This document shows, one piece after another, positions 42,932-51,535 of a stretch of DNA of 64,000 nt; position 1 is the first letter of the stretch, and every line of letters begins with the position of its first letter. Origin of the DNA: JAVDCA01 sp963819385 (lineage in GTDB: Bacteria; Pseudomonadota; Alphaproteobacteria; Rhizobiales; Xanthobacteraceae); contig CAWFVV010000006.1 in assembly GCA_963819385.1 (NCBI GenBank), positions 1,426,001 to 1,490,000 on the forward strand, in the 5' to 3' direction. The notes under the pieces are model-generated. The model saw only the letters and a list, made by a program, of their open reading frames with translations. It was not told where the DNA came from and searched no databases. The position numbers and the translations under genes are program-made.

Positions 42932-42939
42932 GAAGGTTG

Positions 42940-43953
42940 CTAGACCTTCCCCTTCAGCCGCGGGTAGACCTTCATCGCATTGTCCTCGAAGATCTTCTTC
43001 TTGTCCGCGGCGGTGAGCCAAGTCACCTGGTCGAGGTAGCGCTTGGTGTCGTCGTAGTGGTGGCCGGTGCGCGGGTCGATGCCCTTCACGGCGCCGACCA
43101 TCTCGGAGGCGAACAGGATGTTGTCGGCGGGGATCACCTTGGTGAGCAGCTCGATGCCCGGCAGGTGATAGACGCAGGTGTCGAAGTAGACGTTCTTAAG
43201 CAGATGCTCCTCGAGCGGCGGCTTCTTCATGTCCTGCGCGAGACCGCGATAGCGGCCCCAGTGGTACGGCACCGCGCCGCCGCCGTGCGGGATGATGAAG
43301 CGCAGCGTCGGAAAATCCTTGAACAGGTCGCCCTGGATGAGCTGCATGAAGGCGGTGGTGTCGCCGTTGATGTAGTGCGCGCCGGTCGTGTGGGCCGCCG
43401 GGTTGCACGACGCGCTCACGTGGATCATCGCCGGCACGTCGAGCTCGACCATCTTCTCGTAGAGCGGATACCATGACTTGTCGGTCATCGGCGGCGCGGT
43501 CCATGAGCCGCCCGAGGGATCGGGATTGAGGTTGCAGCCGACGAAGCCGAATTCCTTCACGCAGCGCTCGAGCTCGCCGATGCAGCTCTTCGGGTCGACG
43601 CCGGGCGACTGCGGCAGCTGGCAAACACCGATGAAGTTCTCCGGGTAGAGCCCGCACACGCGGTGCACCAGCTCGTTGCTGATCTGCGACCATTCGAGGC
43701 TGATGCCGGCATCGCCGATGTGGTGCGCCATGCCGGAGGCCCGCGGCGAGAAGATCGTGCAGCTCGTGCCGCGCTCGCGCTGGATCTTGAGCTGCGCGCC
43801 CTCGACGCTCGAACGCAGCTCGTCGTCGCTGATCTTGAGCGCGCTCCGTGAGGGTTTCTGCGCGGGGTCCTTGATGCCGGCGACCTGGCCCTTGCGCCAG
43901 TCGTGCAGCTTTTGCGGCTCGGTCGTGTAGTGGCCGTGACAGTCGATGATCAT
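42940..43953 (-). CDS. ligJ: Amidohydrolase, 4-oxalomesaconate hydratase (LigJ)-like
   Basis: 337 residues of the amidohydrolase-2 family. The N-terminus MIIDCHGHYTTEPQKLHDWR holds the metal-binding HGH; further metal or active-site motifs are MIHVSASCNP and FIIPHGGGAVPYHWGR. The length and start match 4-oxalomesaconate hydratase of the protocatechuate 4,5-cleavage pathway, which gives 4-carboxy-4-hydroxy-2-oxoadipate for an aldolase. A related decarboxylase activity is possible. Genes for the preceding dioxygenase are absent. Confidence 0.8.
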   Translation of the reverse strand: MIIDCHGHYTTEPQKLHDWRKGQVAGIKDPAQKPSRSALKISDDELRSSVEGAQLKIQRERGTSCTIFSPRASGMAHHIGDAGISLEWSQISNELVHRVCGLYPENFIGVCQLPQSPGVDPKSCIGELERCVKEFGFVGCNLNPDPSGGSWTAPPMTDKSWYPLYEKMVELDVPAMIHVSASCNPAAHTTGAHYINGDTTAFMQLIQGDLFKDFPTLRFIIPHGGGAVPYHWGRYRGLAQDMKKPPLEEHLLKNVYFDTCVYHLPGIELLTKVIPADNILFASEMVGAVKGIDPRTGHHYDDTKRYLDQVTWLTAADKKKIFEDNAMKVYPRLKGKV

Positions 43954-44127
43954 AACGCCTCGCAGGATGTGTCGCGAAATTCGCTACACCAATATCAAAC
44001 GCCGCCTGCCCGCGCCACCGGCCGAAACCCGCGCAAAGGCCCGGTCGAAGACCCCCATTGCGTCCGCGCAAAGTCGCAATATGGTGGGCGCCAAATCCGC
44101 CACCCATAGCGACCACAGGGGACCCAC

Positions 44128-44990
44128 ATGGCCGAGCTGCCGCGCCTCAACCAAGTCATCAAGGCCTTCGAGAGCGGCCAGCCCGCCTTCACGTGCTTCT
44201 CGCCCGCCGACATCGAGCCCGCGGTCGCGCTCGGCCAGTCGAAGTTCGACGGCGTCGTGTACGAGATGGAGCACAATTTCTGGGATCCGCGCGCGCTGCG
44301 CGACGCGATGCAGTACATGCTCAACCGCCGCCAGCTCGTCACCGGCGGATCGCTCGCGCCGCCGTGACTCCGATGGTGCGTATCCCGCCCAACGGCGGCG
44401 AGCATAACCAGTGGTTCGCCAAGCAGGCGCTCGACATCGGCGTCTACGGCGTGCTGTGGCCGCACATCTCGACGGTCGACCAGGCCTACAACGCGGTCGC
44501 GGCCTGCCGCTATCCGCGCCTCAAGTCCGCGCCGCGCTTCGAGCCGGCCGGCATCCGCGGCGACGGCCCGCACACCTGCTCGCGCTACTGGGGCCTGACC
44601 CAGCAGGAATACTACAAGAAGGCCGGCGTCTGGCCGCTCGATCCCGAGGGCGAGGTACTGGTGATGCTGATGATCGAGGATACGCTCGCGATCGAGAACC
44701 TCGACGATATCCTGGCGAAGGTGCCGGGCATCGGCCTGATCCTGATCGGCGAAGGGGACTTGAGCCAGGAGCTCGGCCTCCCGCGCCAGTACGAGCACCC
44801 GACGGTGCTCGACGCGATGAAGCACATCGTGCAGACCTGCAAGAAGCACAAGGTCGCGGTCGGCCACCCGCATGTCGACGCGACCAACGTCGAGCGCATC
44901 CTGAGCGAGGGCTACAGCTTCCTCATGGCCGCCCCGACCCGCAGCTTCGCGGCGCTGGACAAGGGACGGACGCTGGCGAAGCGGGCGTAA
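44128..44990 (+). pseudogene. HpcH/HpaI-family aldolase, frameshifted
   Basis: The first frame (MAELPRLNQVIKAFESGQPA to NRRQLVTGGSLAPP) stops at 44367. The next frame continues without loss from AVTPMVRIPPNGGEHNQW through GVYGVLWPHISTVDQAYNAV, MLMIEDTLAIENLDDI and ILIGEGDLSQELG to the end at 44990. One missing G in the GCGCCGCCGTGACT stretch near 44360 explains the break. Joined, it would be about 287 residues, complete for the family, with the acidic YEMEHNFWD site. Either a recent mutation or a sequencing error. Confidence 0.85.
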
Positions 44991-45000
44991 TTGTTGGCAC

Positions 45001-45220
45001 GGCGCCGGCGCTCCCTCTCCCCGCTCTTGCGGGGAGAGGGAGGGGGTGAGGGGCGCTGAGGCGCGGCGAAACACATCGCTAGTAAGGACTCGCGGAAACG
45101 CCCCCTCACCCCGACCCTCTCAGCCGAAGTCGGGTGTACCCGACTTCGGCCCGCCATTAGTGCCGAAATCGGGCAAGCCCGATTTCGGGTGCACGCGGGG
45201 AGAGGGAGCGCCGGCGCCGT
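45001..45220. repeat. REP-like element CTCCCTCTCCCCGC with nested insert
   Basis: Paired CTCCCTCTCCCCGCTCTTGC and GCGGGGAGAGGGAG arms as at 55692-55842, including the shared CGCCCCCTCACCCCGACCCTCT. At 45121-45195 the second arm is split by about 75 bases holding two perfect hairpins. Confidence 0.85.
45121..45195. repeat. Nested double hairpin
   Basis: GCCGAAGTCGGGT-GT-ACCCGACTTCGGC (13-bp arms) followed by CCGAAATCGGGC-AA-GCCCGATTTCGG (12-bp arms). It interrupts the REP arm between ACCCTCT and CGCGGGGAGAGGG, exactly where the copy at 55692 is continuous, so it looks inserted. Confidence 0.85.
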
Positions 45221-45227
45221 GCCCAAC

Positions 45228-46208
45228 TTACTTCTTCTCGATGCCCGCCTTCTGGATCACGTCGGTCCACTTGGCGACGTCGCTCCTGATGCGCGCGGTC
45301 AGCTCCTCCGGCGTCGAGCCGCGCGCCTCCATGCCGAACTTCGCCACCGCGGCCTTGATGTCGGGCAGCGCCATCGCGTCGATCACGCCGTGCGACAGCT
45401 TGTCGACGATGTCGCGCGGCGTCGCCTTGGGCGCCGCAAGCCCGTTCCAGCTCGTGACCTCGTAGCCCGGAACGCCGCTTTCGGCGACGGTCGGCAGGTT
45501 GGGCTGGTGCTCGATGCGCTGCGGCCCCGTGTAGGCGATGAGCTGGACGCGCGGGTCCATCATCATGGCGCCGAGCCCCGCCTCGTACTCGAACACGACG
45601 TCGACGTCGCCGCGCAGCAGCGCGGTGATCAGGTCGGGCGTGGTCTTGTACGGCACCATGGCGACGTCGATCTTCGCCATGGTGCGGAAGAGCTCGGCCG
45701 AGAGATGCTGATTGCTGCCCGGATTGATGGTGCCGAAGTTGAGCTTGCCGGGCTTGGCGCGCGCCGCCGCGATCACGTCCTTCACGGTCTTGAGCCCGGT
45801 GTCCGCCTTGGCGGCGATCACCAGGCCGTAGAAGGCGGTCGTCGAGATCGGCACGAAATCCTTCTCGATGTCGTAGGGCAGCGACTTGAACAGCGCCTTG
45901 GCGATGGTGAGCCCGCCGCCGATCATGCCGAGCGTATAGCCGTCGGGTGCCGCCGCGGCCGCCGCGCGCGCGCCGAGCACGCCGCCCGCGCCCGGCCGGT
46001 TGTCGATGATGAAATTCTGCCCGAGCTTCTCGCTCAGCTTCGCCGCAGCGAGCCGCATCATCACGTCGGCGATGCCGCCCGGGCCGTAGGGCACGATGAT
46101 GCGCACCGGATGGGTCGGATAATCGGCCGCACGGGCCGGCAGCGCCGCAGCAAACGCGCAAACCACGAGCGCGATGCGCCCCGCCCAATTGACGACGCCC
46201 CACCTCAT
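45228..46208 (-). CDS. TctC/Bug-family tricarboxylate transporter receptor
   Basis: 326 residues; AAGGAGAG precedes the ATG. Signal peptide MRWGVVNWAGRIALVVCAFA, cleaved after ARA, then DYPTHPVRIIVPYGPGGIAD, NRPGAGGVLGARAAAAAAPD, LKFNFGTINPG-like KLNFGTINPGSNQHLSAELF and a typical ATPRDIVDKLSHGVIDAM segment. Unlike the two at 14-19 kb it has an ordinary Sec leader. It is upstream-facing away from the LigJ/aldolase group and may bring in its substrate; no membrane subunits are near. Confidence 0.92.
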   Translation of the reverse strand: MRWGVVNWAGRIALVVCAFAAALPARAADYPTHPVRIIVPYGPGGIADVMMRLAAAKLSEKLGQNFIIDNRPGAGGVLGARAAAAAAPDGYTLGMIGGGLTIAKALFKSLPYDIEKDFVPISTTAFYGLVIAAKADTGLKTVKDVIAAARAKPGKLNFGTINPGSNQHLSAELFRTMAKIDVAMVPYKTTPDLITALLRGDVDVVFEYEAGLGAMMMDPRVQLIAYTGPQRIEHQPNLPTVAESGVPGYEVTSWNGLAAPKATPRDIVDKLSHGVIDAMALPDIKAAVAKFGMEARGSTPEELTARIRSDVAKWTDVIQKAGIEKK

Positions 46209-46319
46209 CCGATGCTCTCCTTACGTCATTCGCCGATCATGATGACGCCATAGGACGCATCTTGCCGGCGGAACGCGATGCCATACGTTGACGCAGGCAC
46301 CGCATGCAAGGAAAGCCCG

Positions 46320-47165
46320 ATGCGCGGCAAGACCGTGGTGATGACCGGTGCGACCTCCGGGATCGGCGAGGTCGCGGCCCTGCGCCTCGCCGCCATGGGC
46401 GCGCGGCTCGTGATCGTGGCGCGCGACCGCGCCCGCGGGCGGGCGACGCTCGCCAAGCTCGATGCCGCCGCGCGCGGCCTCGGCCACACGGTTCACTATG
46501 CGGATCTGTCGCAGCTCGCCGAGGTCAAGCGCCTCGGGGCCGAGATCGCGGCCGCCGCGCCGCGCATCGACGTGCTGGTCAACAATGCGGGCGCGATCTT
46601 CGCCCACCGCGCCGTCACGGCGGACGGCCTCGAGCGCACCTTCGCGCTCAACCACATGTCTTATGTCGTGCTCACGGCGGCGCTGACCGAGCGCCTCATC
46701 GCCAGCGCGCCCGCCCGCATCGTCAACACGGCCTCGAACGCCCACCGCAAGGGCCGGCTCGACTTCGCCGATCTGCAATCGGCCAAGTCCTATTCGCCAT
46801 CCGTCGTCTACGGCACGTCGAAGCTGTGCAACATCTTGTTCACCCGCGAGCTGGCGCGCCGGCTCGCGCCGCACCGCGTCACCGCCAACAGCTTCAGTCC
46901 CGGCTTCGTGGCGACGCGCTTCGGCAACCAGGCCGGCGGGCTCGCCGCGCTCTATCTGCGGATCGCCAAGCTCTTTGCCGGCACGCAGGAGCAAGGCGCC
47001 GAGACGCTGATCTGGCTGGCCTCCGCGCCGGAGGCGGCATCGAGCAGCGGCGAATATTTCTATCGTGGCCAACGCGGTACGCTCACGGCCGACGCGCAGG
47101 ATGACACGCTCGCCAAGCGCTTATGGGACGCGAGTGAGGAAATAGCTCTCAAGGCATCCGCATGA
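46320..47165 (+). CDS. Short-chain dehydrogenase/reductase, retinol dehydrogenase-like
   Basis: 281 residues. Rossmann loop TGATSGIGEVAA, LVNNAGAIF, and the catalytic Ser-Tyr-Lys as IVNTASNAH and VYGTSKLCNILFTREL. The start at 46320 has AAGGAAA upstream; a longer reading by 14 residues is less likely. It is convergent with psd, whose 3' end it overlaps by 17 bases. The substrate, perhaps a lipid or retinoid-like alcohol, is not known. Confidence 0.9.
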   Translation: MRGKTVVMTGATSGIGEVAALRLAAMGARLVIVARDRARGRATLAKLDAAARGLGHTVHYADLSQLAEVKRLGAEIAAAAPRIDVLVNNAGAIFAHRAVTADGLERTFALNHMSYVVLTAALTERLIASAPARIVNTASNAHRKGRLDFADLQSAKSYSPSVVYGTSKLCNILFTRELARRLAPHRVTANSFSPGFVATRFGNQAGGLAALYLRIAKLFAGTQEQGAETLIWLASAPEAASSSGEYFYRGQRGTLTADAQDDTLAKRLWDASEEIALKASA

Positions 47166-48016
47166 GCGGCTCGCCCATGCGGATGGTCGCGCCTTCCTGA
47201 ATCCCGTCACACAGCTCGAAGTCGGGAGGCGCGAACAGCACCGCGGTCGAACCGTGCTCGAACCAGCCCATCTGCGCGCCCTTGGCGAGGCGCGCGTCGC
47301 AGCGGATCTTGTTCGGCCCGCGATATTGCAGGTTGAGCGGCCCGTCGACGAAGGTGAGCCGGATGCTGGCAACCAGCACGGCCGCGACCAGCACGAGCGT
47401 CACCGGCTGGCCGGTCGCCGCGAGCGTCGTACGCACGACCACGCGCTCGTTCTTGCAGAACAGGTTCTCGACCCGGCGCAGCGCGATCGGATTGACGTTC
47501 CAGGTGTCGCCCGAGATGTAGTTCACCTCGCCCGACATGGCAGTCGTGCGGCGCGTGGAAGCGGTGATACATGCTCGAGGTCAGCCGCAGCGTCACATAG
47601 CGCGCGTCGCGGTGCGCCGCGACGAGGCCGCGGTCGCACAGGAGATCGTCGAGCGCGTACGGAAAGCCCTTGATCTGGTAGAGCCGCGTGCCCTCGACCT
47701 TGCCGCAGGCGCCGACGATCGCGTCGCACGGGCTCGCGACGATTTTCGGATCGGGCGCGACCGGCCTTAAGCCCTCCTTGAGCTCGCGGGTGAAGCAGTC
47801 GTGCATGCTGCGAAAGCGCGTGGCCTTCGCTTCGCTGAGGTCGAGGTCGGAGAAGAACCGCCAGGTCGCAATCGACAGGTCGCGAATCAGCGGCTGCTCG
47901 ATCTTGCTGAACCAGCCGATGAACCGGGTGGCGAGCCGGCGCGGAATGCGGTTGGTCAGCAGGAAGTTGATATCCTCCTGTGCCATCAAGCGAAATATCT
48001 GCGATCTGACCGTCAT
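47149..48016 (-). pseudogene. psd: Phosphatidylserine decarboxylase, frameshifted
   Basis: Converts phosphatidylserine to phosphatidylethanolamine. The N-terminal frame runs from MTVRSQIFRLMAQEDINFLL through ASPCDAIVGACGKVE to YHRFHAPHDCHV; the other frame picks up at GEVNYISGDTWNVNPIAL, LFCKNERVVVRT and the self-cleavage region FEHGSTAVLFAPP (pyruvoyl-forming Ser of GST). An extra G in the GGG run at 47531-47533 accounts for the shift. Joined length about 288 residues. It is divergent from the aminotransferase gene by only 35 bp. Real inactivation or sequence error cannot be told apart. Confidence 0.85.
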
Positions 48017-48051
48017 GATCCCGTAAACTGAGTGGGTTAGGCCGCAACTCC

Positions 48052-49737
48052 ATGGATATCAGCGGCACCGCGTTGGCGTTCTATGGGCTCGGCGCGACGG
48101 CCGTCGCGGCCTCGGCGTTCAAGCTGCAACGGCGGCTGCAGCTCTCCAAGGCGAAGCATCCCTCGCTCGCCGGCCACGCCCGCATGGCGCGCCGCATCGC
48201 GTCCCTGGTGCCATTCTACGAATACGGCGAGAGCCGCTTCTTCTGCTCCGACGGCGCGCCCGCCGAGATCGCGGCACGGCGGCGTGCCGGCTTCATGCGG
48301 CTCGCGGCGCTCTATGAGCAGCGCTTTCCGCAGACCACCCGGCTCACCGCCGAGGTCGCGGGCCATATCTCCGACGTGCAGTTCACCGACGCCTACCGGG
48401 TGCCGTTCCAGTACAGCCGCTATGTCCGCCGGCATCTCAAGATCGGCACCTTCCTGCAGTCGTCCGCCGGCGTTACCGTCACGGACCTCGACGGCAACCA
48501 ATTCTACGACCTCACCGGCTCCTACGGCGTCAACCTGCTCGGCTACGACGCCTACAAGGGCACGATGGAGCGCGGCCTTGCGGCGACGCGCGACCTCGGC
48601 CCGGTGCTCGGCCCCTATCACCCGGTGATCGGCGACAACGTACGCCGGCTCACGCAGATCTCCGGCCTCGACGAAGTCTCGTTCCACATGTCGGGCACCG
48701 AGGCCGTGATGCAGGCGGTGCGGCTCGCCCGCTATCACACGGGGCGGCGCTATCTCGCGCGCTTCTGCGGCGCCTATCACGGCTGGTGGGGCGACGTGCA
48801 GCCAGGCGTTGGCAATCCCCTGCCCGCGCGCGACACCCTGACGTTCAAGGACATGTCCGAGGACGCGCTGCGCGTCCTGCGCACGCGCCACGACATCGCG
48901 TGCGTGCTGGTCAACCCGCTGCAGGCGCTGCACCCGAACGGCTCGGCACCGGCCGACACGTCGCTGGTGGACAGCGGCCGCTCCGCCCATGTCGACCGCG
49001 CCGCCTACGCGGCCTGGCTCAAGGAGCTGCGCGCGGTGTGCAGCGCGCGCGGCATCGTGCTGATCTTCGACGAGATCTTCGTCGGCTTCCGCCTCGCGCC
49101 GGGCGGCGCGCAGGAGTATTTCGGCGTGCGCGCCGACCTCGTCACCTACGGCAAGACCGTCGGCGGCGGCTTCCCGATCGGCGTCGTGTGCGGCAAACGC
49201 GAGCTGATGAAGCGCTTCCGCGACGACCGGCCGGCCGACATCTGCTTCGCGCGCGGCACCTTCAACTCGCATCCCGTCATCATGGGCGCGATGAACGAGT
49301 TCCTGCAGCTCCTCGATACGCCGCAGGTCGCCGCGCTCTACGACGGTCTCGACGAGCGCTGGAACGCGCGCACGCGGCTTCTCAACGAGCGACTCGCGGA
49401 TGCCGGCGTTCCGGTGCAGATCGTCAATCTCTCGTCGATCTGGACGGTCTGCTACACGAAGCCGTCGCGCTACAATTGGATGCTGCAATACTACCTGCGC
49501 GCCGAGGGCCTGGCGCTGAGCTGGATCGGCACCGGCCGCCTGATCTTCAGCCTCGACTATACGGACGCCGATTTCGCCGCGGTCTGCGACCGCTTCGTCG
49601 CCGCCGCCCGCGCCATGGCGCAAGACGGCTGGTGGTGGCGCGACCCCGCCGCCACCAACAAGTCGATCAGGCGCGCGATCCTGAAAGAGATGATCGCCGA
49701 GCGCATGCCGCTCCTGCGCGGCCGCTTCGGCTTTTAA
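48052..49737 (+). CDS. Class III PLP aminotransferase with N-terminal membrane extension
   Basis: 561 residues, about 130 longer than glutamate-1-semialdehyde aminomutase. The first 25 residues (ISGTALAFYGLGATAVAASA) form a probable membrane anchor. The PLP fold shows DLTGSYGVNLLGY, MSGTEAVMQAVRLARYHTG, FCGAYHGWW, IFDEIFVGFRLAPGG and VTYGKTVGGGFPIG with the Schiff-base lysine. A membrane-bound GSAM-like enzyme placed among phospholipid and hopanoid genes suggests amination of a lipid or polyol (inference); HpnO-type hopanoid transaminase is one candidate, but similarity to it cannot be judged here. Confidence 0.82.
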   Translation: MDISGTALAFYGLGATAVAASAFKLQRRLQLSKAKHPSLAGHARMARRIASLVPFYEYGESRFFCSDGAPAEIAARRRAGFMRLAALYEQRFPQTTRLTAEVAGHISDVQFTDAYRVPFQYSRYVRRHLKIGTFLQSSAGVTVTDLDGNQFYDLTGSYGVNLLGYDAYKGTMERGLAATRDLGPVLGPYHPVIGDNVRRLTQISGLDEVSFHMSGTEAVMQAVRLARYHTGRRYLARFCGAYHGWWGDVQPGVGNPLPARDTLTFKDMSEDALRVLRTRHDIACVLVNPLQALHPNGSAPADTSLVDSGRSAHVDRAAYAAWLKELRAVCSARGIVLIFDEIFVGFRLAPGGAQEYFGVRADLVTYGKTVGGGFPIGVVCGKRELMKRFRDDRPADICFARGTFNSHPVIMGAMNEFLQLLDTPQVAALYDGLDERWNARTRLLNERLADAGVPVQIVNLSSIWTVCYTKPSRYNWMLQYYLRAEGLALSWIGTGRLIFSLDYTDADFAAVCDRFVAAARAMAQDGWWWRDPAATNKSIRRAILKEMIAERMPLLRGRFGF

Positions 49738-49758
49738 GGCTCTACGTTTCCTTCCTTC

Positions 49759-49841
49759 GTAGGTTGGGTCGAGCCCTTGCGAGACCCAACGCCGCGCAAG
49801 CACCCGCGGCTGTTGGGTCTCGCAAGCTCGACCCAACCTAC
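49759..49841. repeat. Palindrome GTAGGTTGGGTCGAGC / GCTCGACCCAACCTAC
   Basis: Inverted arms of about 30 bases with a short unpaired centre, just past the aminotransferase stop; a likely strong transcript hairpin. Related in form to 52723-52876. Confidence 0.9.
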
Positions 49842-49874
49842 ACGCCTCGGTTTCTGACCAAGATATTTCGATTC

Positions 49875-49963
49875 CGTCATGCCCGGGCTTGTCCCGGGCA
49901 TCCCGCTTAGGGACGCACCGTGCCCGCCTAAACGAGATGGCCGGGACAAGCCCGGCCATGACG
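49875..49963. repeat. REP-like palindrome TCATGCCCGGGCTTGTCCCG
   Basis: CGTCATGCCCGGGCTTGTCC faces GGCCGGGACAAGCCCGGCCA and TGACG. Third member of the group with 7406-7562 and 42846-42931. Confidence 0.85.
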
Positions 49964-49992
49964 TCTTCCCAGATCATCTTCAGGCGCGTCCG

Positions 49993-50643
49993 TCAGCTCG
50001 CGTGCGGCAGCTCTTCGACCTCGGCCTCGTCTTCGTCCCAATGATGGCGGCCGTGGTTGGGGTCGATCAGCTCGCCGCGCATGAGCGCGAGCGGCGCCTT
50101 GTGGTAGAGCTTGATGTCGTGGAACGGGTCGGTGAGGATCTTGGTCGCCCACGCGAGCCCGCTCTGCACGTCCTTGATGAAGAAGAGATGCACAGTGCGG
50201 AAGATGAGCCCGCCGACGCCGATCACCAGCCAGATCTGTGCCACGTGGCGGATGAACTCGGCCGTCCCGGCGTGCGGCGTGAAGATGCCGAAATAGGTCG
50301 GATCGAAGTAGAGCAGGATCGGCGACAGCGCCCAGATCGTCAGCAGCACCACCTTGCGGCGCAGGTTGTAGCCGACCTTGATCTCTTCCTTGTGCTCGTG
50401 GCTCGCGTCGTTGACCATGTCGTAATCGCGCGGCTCGAAGAAGAAGTGGCCGGCCTGGCGGCTGGTCATCGCCACCAGCCAGCCGACCAGCGCCGAGGTC
50501 GCCGGGTCCTTGAAGATCATCACATAGGCGAACAGGAAGCTGATCGCGCTGACGAGGTGCAGCGTCTGGTTGATCCGGCTGTGATGATAGTAGCGGTGAT
50601 CGTCCCAGCGCTGCTCGCGCAGCGTCTCCAAAAAGCTGGCCAT
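49993..50643 (-). CDS. Histidine-rich membrane protein, Mpo1/DUF962-like (tentative)
   Basis: 216 residues with about four hydrophobic helices. Histidine pairs lie at the membrane edges: DDHRYYHHSRINQTLH, RQAGHFFFEPRDYD, DASHEHKEE, FHDIKLYHK and PNHGRHHWDEDE. Such clusters resemble the diiron sites of Mpo1-type fatty-acid oxidases and hydroxylases. The start MASFLETLREQ was chosen since upstream frame belongs to no homologue-like sequence. It precedes the methyltransferase-glycosyltransferase-hpnN group on the same strand, supporting a lipid-modifying role. Confidence 0.6.
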   Translation of the reverse strand: MASFLETLREQRWDDHRYYHHSRINQTLHLVSAISFLFAYVMIFKDPATSALVGWLVAMTSRQAGHFFFEPRDYDMVNDASHEHKEEIKVGYNLRRKVVLLTIWALSPILLYFDPTYFGIFTPHAGTAEFIRHVAQIWLVIGVGGLIFRTVHLFFIKDVQSGLAWATKILTDPFHDIKLYHKAPLALMRGELIDPNHGRHHWDEDEAEVEELPHAS

Positions 50644-50717
50644 TATTGATGTGTCCCCGTTCGCAGGCATTCCGGCGTTGCTAGGCTGATTCGGTGACTC
50701 CTCTGTGACACTCGAAC

Positions 50718-51419
50718 TCAGCCCGCCGCCCGCATGCGCGCGTCCTCGGCCGGCCGCGCCGCCACGCCGCCGCGCTTGGTGAAGCGGATGAGCGAGAAGT
50801 GGCCGAACGGCGGCATGGCGCGCCGCTCCACGAGCTCGACGGTCGGGTGCCCGCCCGCCCATTGCGCATAGCGCTGCCAGGAGAACTCGGTGCGCCACCC
50901 GAGCTTGCGCGCCGCCGGCGCGAACCACTTCTCCAGCGCCCTGCGCATGCCGGCCTCGGCGCCGACCCGGCTCACCAGGATGATCTCGCCGCCCGGCTTG
51001 AGCACGCGGGCGAACTCGTCGAGCGTCGCTTCGGGGTTCGGCACCGTCGTGACAACGTATTGCGCGACCACCACGTCGAACGAATCGTCCGGAAAGCGCA
51101 GATGCTCGGCGTCCATCACCCACAGGCCCTCGACGTGGCTGAGGTTGAGCTTGGTGACGCGCTCCTGCGCCTTCTCCAGCATCGGCTGCGAGATGTCGAC
51201 GCCGCAGATGCGGTTGGCGGACGAGTAGTCCGGCAGCGAGATGCCGGTGCCGACGCCGACCTCGAGGATGCGGCCGCCGATCCGTTCGGCCGCCTCGATC
51301 GCCGCCACGCGGCCGCGCTCGAACACCGCGCCGAACACGAGATCGTAGACGGGCGCCCAGCGCGCATAGGCCTTGGTGATCGTTTCCTTGTCGAGGGCGG
51401 TGGACGACTGGATGTTCAT
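50718..51419 (-). CDS. PmtA-like phosphatidylethanolamine N-methyltransferase
   Basis: 233 residues, class I SAM methyltransferase. TKAYARWAPVYDLVFGAVFE and RGRVAAIEAAERIGGRIL open the protein, followed by SAM motif I EVGVGTGISLPDY, GVDISQPMLEKAQERV, and FDVVVAQYVVTTVPNPE. This ordering is characteristic of the Rhodobacter-type PmtA that methylates phosphatidylethanolamine to phosphatidylcholine. Ubiquinone/menaquinone methyltransferases are relatives, but the opening block favours PmtA. Neighbours psd (its substrate supplier) and a GT4 transferase agree. Confidence 0.78.
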   Translation of the reverse strand: MNIQSSTALDKETITKAYARWAPVYDLVFGAVFERGRVAAIEAAERIGGRILEVGVGTGISLPDYSSANRICGVDISQPMLEKAQERVTKLNLSHVEGLWVMDAEHLRFPDDSFDVVVAQYVVTTVPNPEATLDEFARVLKPGGEIILVSRVGAEAGMRRALEKWFAPAARKLGWRTEFSWQRYAQWAGGHPTVELVERRAMPPFGHFSLIRFTKRGGVAARPAEDARMRAAG

Positions 51420-51480
51420 GCAGTGCTCCTTGGCTTCAAGTCCGGCGCGCGGCCGGACATCTCGTTGTCGGCATTTGCCT

Positions 51481-51528
51481 GAGCATGATCTTTCCGAAAA
51501 CCGGTATCCGCTTTTCGGGATCATGCTC
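51481..51528. repeat. Palindrome GAGCATGATC...GATCATGCTC
   Basis: GAGCATGATC-TTT-CCGAAAA and TTTTCGG-GATCATGCTC bracket an 11-base centre. It is a well-known Rhizobiales intergenic element type, between the methyltransferase and the glycosyltransferase genes. Confidence 0.9.
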
Positions 51529-51535
51529 CGTGCGC

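Noticed and set aside
49993..51123. Extended 376-codon reading of the His-rich membrane protein
   Set aside because: The first 160 codons are an off-frame reading of the methyltransferase gene; homologue-like sequence begins at MASFLETL.
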